The position numbers were made by a program, and so were the translations under genes. The notes under the pieces were generated by a model. It was not told the origin of the DNA. It was given only the letters and a program-made list of their open reading frames with translations, and searched no databases. Positions 56,977 through 64,000 of a stretch of 64,000 bases of DNA are shown here, piece after piece; within the stretch, counting starts at the first letter, position 1; the number at the start of each line of letters is the position of its first letter. Origin of the DNA: Alitta virens (taxonomy: Eukaryota > Annelida > Polychaeta > Phyllodocida > Nereididae); the NCBI GenBank assembly GCA_932294295.1, contig OW028575.1, positions 12,962,058 through 13,026,057 on the forward strand, given 5' to 3'.

Positions 56977-59900
56977 TCCACTGCTGTCCTACAACACAGA
57001 CAAACACATATGTCAATTCACAAATTCACATTTAAAGGTGATTAAGAATCATCCGCCCCATGAACATTGAGCCTTGTGTCAACAGGCCATCCACAGCTGC
57101 GCGTGTTATTCTGGCTAGAAGTATTAAGACTCATTTTAAGCCGATGGATACTTGAATTTGCTGCTCTGCTTGGTTTGTGGACAATACGAATCACAGGCTG
57201 GATAAGTTACAATGGCTGGGGGCCCCATTGTTGGTTTTATGGGCACTCCAGTCAGTGAAGTGTCTTATCATTTTATACCTTCAGCCCGCCTTGTCATATT
57301 GAGATCCCCTACACCTGGTGCACCCTCCATCATCTGGCTGCTGCTGCAGCTGTGGGCAAAAGCATCACTACTCTTAAAAATCCCCATCAATGCGCATGAA
57401 TATCAATCTAAAAGCCAACAAAAGAAACCCTCTCAAACCAACACTTATATCCCACAATCCAAGTTCACTCCAGTTCACTGAGCATTAAATTGAGGCTTTA
57501 ACTTGCCAAATGAAATGCTTTACTCCATCCAAAAATTTAATTTCCCACCAATCTGCAGGAATTGTTGGGTTTTGTGATTGATTAAAACCTAAAGCAAACA
57601 TGACCAGCAGGTCACCAAATGTTGACTAAAATACCAGGTGTCCTGTTAACTTAATTTGACATCAGCTATTGGTAAGGTCAGTTCGGAGTCAACTGGGACC
57701 ACACTGACAAATTTCGCTTGTTGTGGTGAAAAATAAAATCTATGGTCTAGCCACTGTATAATTTCATTGCTGAGACTATGCAGACGTTATTTTATCTAAT
57801 GCTGAGACTGTAACTTAGGTGGTCTTATTGTAAAAGTAATAAGGATGCACCTGACAGGTGGTGTTAATAGTGAGGTCACTGAGGTGCTCTAATGTATTTG
57901 ACAGTTTAGCATTAAGATTGCCGTCTCCCAAGAATTAATTTCATGAAAATTAGTTTTTAATATTATTTTTTGTTTGTCAGGGCCTTATTGAAAACTAGTT
58001 AGATAGTGAATATGCCACCCTGCTAAAATAAAAGTATTTTGACTTGATCAGAAAATAAACCAGAGCACCAAGGGATAACCTACAGGAGAAAATCATAATC
58101 AAAGCATTTGATTGCTGTGAAATTTGCATTGATCATTGTCAAGGCACCAAGCATCTTCTGTGACCATCAATACAATATGAGCAATACATTGAAGTTAATG
58201 CAGCACTTGGCAAGCACTCAAGCTAAATCATTATCATGCTTCTAGGCAGGTGCATTCATTTGGAACCTAATCAATCAACCTAAATTAGCTCGCTCATAAG
58301 TTTCCCACCAAATTCCAGAAATGAAGGAGGGCCAATAGCTAGGCCTGTTGGAGGGAAACTCCCCTTCCCCCACTAGCACCCCTTGGGGGAATTGCAAATT
58401 CCAGGAACATTGTTCCCTCCAAGTCTTTATCGAGTGCCAGAGTATTTACAGAGAAGTCTCCCATCCCCTGGGACGATATTTACAATGTGCCCCTCACACC
58501 TGGGACACAATTATGGGCCCCTGAGTCCATCACGCACTTCCGCGTCGTTCGTTGCTATGGAGACAGACGCGTGCTGCACAAAAATCGCCATGTTGACTGA
58601 AGAGCTCCCTGCATGGCAAAACGAATGAATTGGGCGCCAAGCATTGGCAAACAGAGTGAGTCATGAGAAATGGCTGAAATAATGTTGGAATTCAATTCAT
58701 ATCCACTCAATTAGAGATGGAGGGACCTGTCGGTTAATTAGTTTAATGCCTCCAGCCAAGAGTCTTGGTCATAATAGTGACAAGGGCATGACCTCAGATA
58801 TTCAAAGTGCATGATAAGAATACACAAAACGACAGTCGAAATAATCATCAGGTAACTTATTGTAATATAAAGGCAATATGAGCCATTAAGTGAGCTAGTT
58901 ATTGCGTCTATTAACTTCATCTGGGACAAGTGCATGCCAGTCATAGTAGTCAGTCAGTGAGGGCATTCTGGTTATTGCTACAAATTAAGAGGAGGTCAGA
59001 GAGAGAGCTTGTGACATCTCTCCTTGAAACTGACAGAAAGTGAAAGGCAGGTAACCCGATGAGCAAGACCTTCGGAAGACCTCGTGAGATCAAAGGTCAT
59101 TGAGGACAAGCCCTTTAATTTCACTTCTGTTTGGGGACACAAGGGCCTTTAAATGGGCCACCAAACATGATACCTCACAGGTCTTTGGGACAGCATGATC
59201 AGAAGACACATTAGCAATGTCCAATAACAATGAGCTAGTGTGTCTTTGGCTCCTTTTGGGACCACTTGAGACACCTCGACAAGGTCAAAAAGTCCTTCAG
59301 TTCGTGTGTACTGTGGGTCCATTGTCACTATTTCAAAGTGAAACGATTCCAATTAGTGCTAAGATCAAACGAATGTTGTTTTAATTAATCCATTAATTAA
59401 CGGGTGGCACCACTGGACATAGTTATGCACAACACTGTAATGAAACATTTCAAAACAAGCTGTAATAACTGCACACACTCTCACAGTTACAAGTGTTAAG
59501 GACAGAATACCTGCACCCTTACGGGGGTTGTAAGGATGACGGGGTGACAGAGGGCGCCACCCGTTGTGCTTAATTAAGCCCTTGTTAATTGGCTAGCACG
59601 CAGGGCACATTTGTAGGCCTTGTTCTTTTCAAAAATTTAACCCAAAAATGCAAAGCACCAGCTGATAGGTCTCAGAAGCACCACCTGCGAATGGCTTATA
59701 GTGAAAAGTAACAATATTCATAACTAATGAAAATGAAGGTGCTAGCTAAGAGAAACAAGGTGCTTGATTGTTTAGCTTATTAATTAATTAATGCACACCA
59801 AGAAATATTCTGACACATATATCACTTATCTAATCTGTGTTAATATATTTGTAATATTTGACCATAATGACATACGTTACATCAACTAATGCTGACTAAC

Positions 59901-62900
59901 TTATTAGACAAACTAGGTTCAATTATTGTAGACAAAGTCAAAAATGTCAAGCTGTTTCAATGTTTCTAGTTCTCAATGCTGCTGGTCAGAAGCTTAGAGT
60001 CCCCACCATGTTACACATTGACAATTAAAGATCTTAATGACAATGTTTTTTTTTTTTTGTGTAGAAGTGAATAATTTTGGCCAAATGAACCACATAATTG
60101 AACTGTAGTTAGTTCTTAGCATGCAAACAATAGACCTTAGAGATGTCAGTTAATGACTTTTTCTTGAAGAAAATTATTTCCTCAGGGTGTAAGATTGGCG
60201 GGGGCCTTGGGCCATACCATGAGCTTGGCTTGTATTGCAATTGCCTGCAGCAAAAATAAGTATATACCAGCACAGTCTAATGCAATGCCTGTAGCATTAT
60301 CAATGGCTCTAGGCGTGTAAACGCCTTATAATGGAAAAAATGATCAAGTAATAATGTGCTTTATAGATCATTCGTAAAGTAGTGATTTTTGTGTAAGCCA
60401 CAATTGATATCAGTCGATAAAAATTCATGCAATAACTTATATAGCCTAGATGTTGGATACACGATACTATTTCGTGCCTTTACTCCATGAAGCTATATAT
60501 AATTTATATCAAGTAATTAATGTCCAGAAATTACTGATAAGGTCCCCCACTTTCAGTAGAAAGTTCCTCACTTTTGTATTTGTTATATACTTGAGATGAA
60601 ATTTTCCGAGCCTTCATTATTGCCCTCTACATAATGTGTAAATGGTCAATAATTTTGTCAGTCTCAGAGAAATTCTAAGAATGACTAGGGGTAGTCAGTA
60701 CGAGACTGTGCAACTATTTGACTAAATGTTGATAATTTCGGCAACCCTTTTGACAAGGAGTGAAGCAAAATTTAAATTTCAACTAAAATGCGAAAGCTGC
60801 ATTGGGCACATGTCTTTGTATAATTGAAGAATTGCAGATCAGCTGCACTAAGATGTTGGCGCGTGGCCACGGTGCCAGCTGTGTACTTGAAACCTAACCT
60901 TGAACATTATAACAGGCCAGAGTAAAACAAAATATTATAAAAATTTAAAAATTGAAGAGGAGAGTATAGTAAAAATATAATTGCAGCTGATTTACACCAA
61001 ATATTATTGGAATCAATCCATGAAGATTGATATTATATATAAAGGTGGCAAGGAAGTATAGTTGCTTAGCTGATACAGGTATAGTATAGGAGTCATTATA
61101 AGGATCCTATTATCTTTCACACTACCATAAATAAATAATGCCCGAAAAGGTCTTAATTGTTTTTTCCACTTTACTGATTTTTAAGGAAGCAAGTATACAT
61201 TTTTCTGTCAACCAGATAGATCATAAAAAGAAATGTTAAAAATAAAGTTAATGCTTAAATGAAGATTAAATTCACACCACACATGTATAGACTAATGGAT
61301 TTCATTGATGAGTCATTGATGAGTCAAGTAAAGTCATGTAATACATTACATGACGCCAAAATGTCAGTTTAATCCCAAAATTGTCACTAAAAGCAGATGC
61401 CTTCCATATTGAGAGCTTAGTGTCTAGTTGTGGCTGTAGCAGACGTCACACTGTCTAATTCCATTGTCTGCTGAGAGACAATTGCCACAATCCAACAATG
61501 GATAATCCCATAATGCATTAGGAGAGGATTTAAAAACATTTTGCTTTGCAATCGACTTCATAATGTGGTGGCTTTAGTAAATTGGAATTGAACAGTGTCA
61601 TCAAAATAACCTTTCAATCTCCAAATGAAAATGACACTTTTCAAAACCAAACGACTTTCTAAAAAGAGAAAATAGAGACCCTAAATTGGAAACACAATGA
61701 TCTCCACGCATGAGTGATTTCAACAAAAGCAAGTAATTTGCAAAATCCACAAAAATCTAATTGTTTAGGTTAGTTGAGAAAAAGGTCATTACCCCAGAAA
61801 AGAAACTTATGTGCAGTGAATGACAATGGCAGGGGTTTGTTGCTTTAGTGAAATTACAAGCGTTTAATTAGTTTTTACAAATAAACTAGATGTTTTCAAG
61901 TGTTTTTGCAAAAGTAGAATGGGATGTAATGTTCCCCTGTATCAGCTACATCGCATCTCTTGAGGAGTTTATGTAATATGCTTCTATTTTCTGTTTGTCT
62001 GTCTCAAAGGCACTGTCTTGTTTTGCTGTGTCTGTATAAACGAATGTATATAGGCTTTTTCAAAATGTAAAAAGAAAGAAAACAAATTCATGTCTAAGTA
62101 TTATTCCATCTCACCCTTTAAAACAATCAAATAATATTATCTTTTTGTTTGCCAATAGCTAATAAATAATTTTCATTAATAAAACTAATGGGTAACTATC
62201 ACAGTAACCAGGAGTTGACATTTAATGACACTATTTTTACCAACATCTAGTCAGACTGACTACCTAGAAATGCCATTGTATGACTATATTTGTAATTAGT
62301 CCCTGTAGCTCTGTCTGTCTGTCTCAACCATCTGGAACTTTGTATATCATTCTGAATAAATTCACCTCTAGTTGTTAATATACAATTTATAGTATGTATT
62401 GCTATGCAGTCATAACAACCATATACTAATGACGAAATTAATCTGGCAACCAATCATGCACGACTGCAATGTATTACATATTTAATTAATAAGTTATGGA
62501 TACCCCTCCCTAATTGAAATGCATGCTAAGCTTGGCTCCATCAATCTTAATCCGACTAATGCACTAGTAGTGCTGTTCTGATCGAATTCTAAAAGGAACA
62601 GTCAATCAACTTTCTAATTTATACAACAATCTAAAGTTGATCAGCAGGGGTGGTTTTTAAGAATTCAAATTTAGAAATCAATTTGCAAACCCGCATCTCA
62701 AAGATCAGCTCTTCGATAGGGGAGGTGCAAAAGGTTAGAGTTATCTTAAGAATTGTCAAATTGTCCGCCCAAAAAATTCAAATATGCAGGCAGCAATTGA
62801 AATAATTTGCTCCTATAGTAATAGTCAGTCACTCAAAATATTCAAATGGACCTATTTAAAGTGTACATACAAGGAATGAATTCTTTCGATGACACACACA

Positions 62901-64000
62901 AGAAAGATAATACAATATGTTCTTGATGTACAAATAAAACGCAGGCAGACGTTAATTAAGTGGGACCTTAAGACAACCGCGCTATTTAGATCACTTCGAA
63001 GTATAACCTTGCAAGCATGTTTCTTAATATTCAAATGCATCAGTTTATTACTATGGCAAATGATTAAAAAAATTAAAGGACACTTCATTATGAAGACGAG
63101 GGAATGTTCGGACAGCAATCTTACAGTTGCAATTTAAGTCACAATTAAGACCACCTTACAAGTTAGATAGGTATCTTTGGTGCTCTCAATAGCGGGGTCT
63201 GACTAATTTATGCTTCCCTTTGGTAAGTCACCTGTACAATTATATGCTCTGAAAGTCACATGTACAATTAATATCTCTGAAATTTGTCATTCTCTTGATA
63301 GTAAGTTCATTACTAAGTTCAAATAGAAATGATAACATACACACTAAAATAGATTGCAATTATAACATAGCAAGATACATATTTCACACACCTCAGAGTG
63401 TATTCGATCACACGTAGATTAGCTATTTTTATCAAGCCAATAACAATCTAAGTTTATACACTTGCAAATTTAAAGCAGTGCATAAATGCATATTGACTAT
63501 GTATAACCTTTTTTTCGCTGCATTGCTTAAATTTCTATTTTATCGAATACAAATTTGTTTACTCCATTATCAAGAACCCTACAAATCTGTATGCAAAATA
63601 TCCCATATAGTACAAATTCAGAGCAGCTGTCACTTACCCATCAATTAATACATGATAGGGTCAGGTAGGCGATGTATATTTCACCACCTGACTCCCATGC
63701 AGTAATATGCACATGCATGGCTCCCATAGTTGAGGTAAATATAGAAGCATGTCATGTTAGGCATGTCTATTAACAGGTGCATGTAACATAAGTTATTATG
63801 ACTTATGTTAAACACAATGCATGTAATGTCATATAAAGAAAATGTAATGTAACATCGTAACATTATTTGACAATTACAGAGACTAGCAATATTTGGATAT
63901 CAATGTGCTATAATAACTATAGCTTAGGTGTGGTCGACATCATCATAAAGACATGCATACAGCTAGTACCAAAAGTTTGTAACTTACCATTTGACTGTTA
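56977..64000. other. Region upstream of the lectin gene, no gene recognised
   Basis: About 7 kb of AT-rich DNA. If the lectin gene has upstream exons they should be here on the minus strand. Two strong minus-strand donors (GTAAGT) occur near 63635 and 63985, but no partner evidence ties them to the gene. There is a CAGAGGGCGCCAC motif at 59548-59560. Otherwise only short open frames and simple repeats are seen. Confidence 0.5.

Overview
This window is nuclear DNA from an animal. It carries multi-exon genes with GT-AG introns, AATAAA polyadenylation signals, tRNA-derived SINEs with A and B boxes, non-autonomous DNA transposons with terminal inverted repeats, and an intron of more than 21 kb. 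The DNA is AT-rich, internal introns are mostly 70-700 bp, and the proteins resemble vertebrate orthologues at roughly the level expected of a marine invertebrate. An invertebrate deuterostome (echinoderm or hemichordate grade) is plausible, but the species cannot be fixed from the sequence alone.

Layout. Positions 1-28.6 kb hold the 5' end of WDFY3 (ALFY, the selective-autophagy BEACH-WD scaffold) on the minus strand: a promoter and non-coding first exon near 28.5-28.65 kb, the first coding exon at 26.7-26.9 kb, a 21.6-kb intron full of old SINEs and simple repeats, and the second coding exon at 4.97-5.09 kb. The rest of WDFY3 lies off the left edge. A compact cluster occupies 29.8-46.6 kb: sorbitol dehydrogenase (+), GRWD1 (+), CIAO3/NARFL (-), MLST8 (+, sharing a 121-bp head-to-head promoter with CIAO3) and BRI3 (-). 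I rebuilt all of these exon by exon; summed exon lengths are multiples of three and the proteins match family lengths. MLST8 intron 1 has a U12-type (minor spliceosome) donor and branch site.

The 46.6-51.4 kb interval is repeat-rich: a degenerate minisatellite whose two arms run in opposite directions, and a 520-bp hAT-like miniature element with a perfect 8-bp target duplication. Then come two less ordinary genes: a divergent two-exon actin-like gene (51.4-53.1 kb, +) with changed ATP-pocket residues, and, convergent to it, a gene (53.4-57.0 kb, -) encoding a predicted type II membrane protein with a long cytosolic tail, a Thr/Ser-rich stalk and a C-terminal jacalin-type lectin domain. From 57 to 64 kb I see no coding exon.

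The genes do not form one pathway. Several concern cell growth and quality control (MLST8 in TOR complexes, GRWD1 in ribosome assembly, CIAO3 in cytosolic Fe-S assembly, WDFY3 in aggregate autophagy), which fits a housekeeping gene-dense neighbourhood. The items most worth follow-up are the membrane-tethered jacalin lectin, the altered actin, the U12 intron in MLST8, and a GC-rich inverted-repeat element nested inside a SINE at 19.1-19.8 kb.
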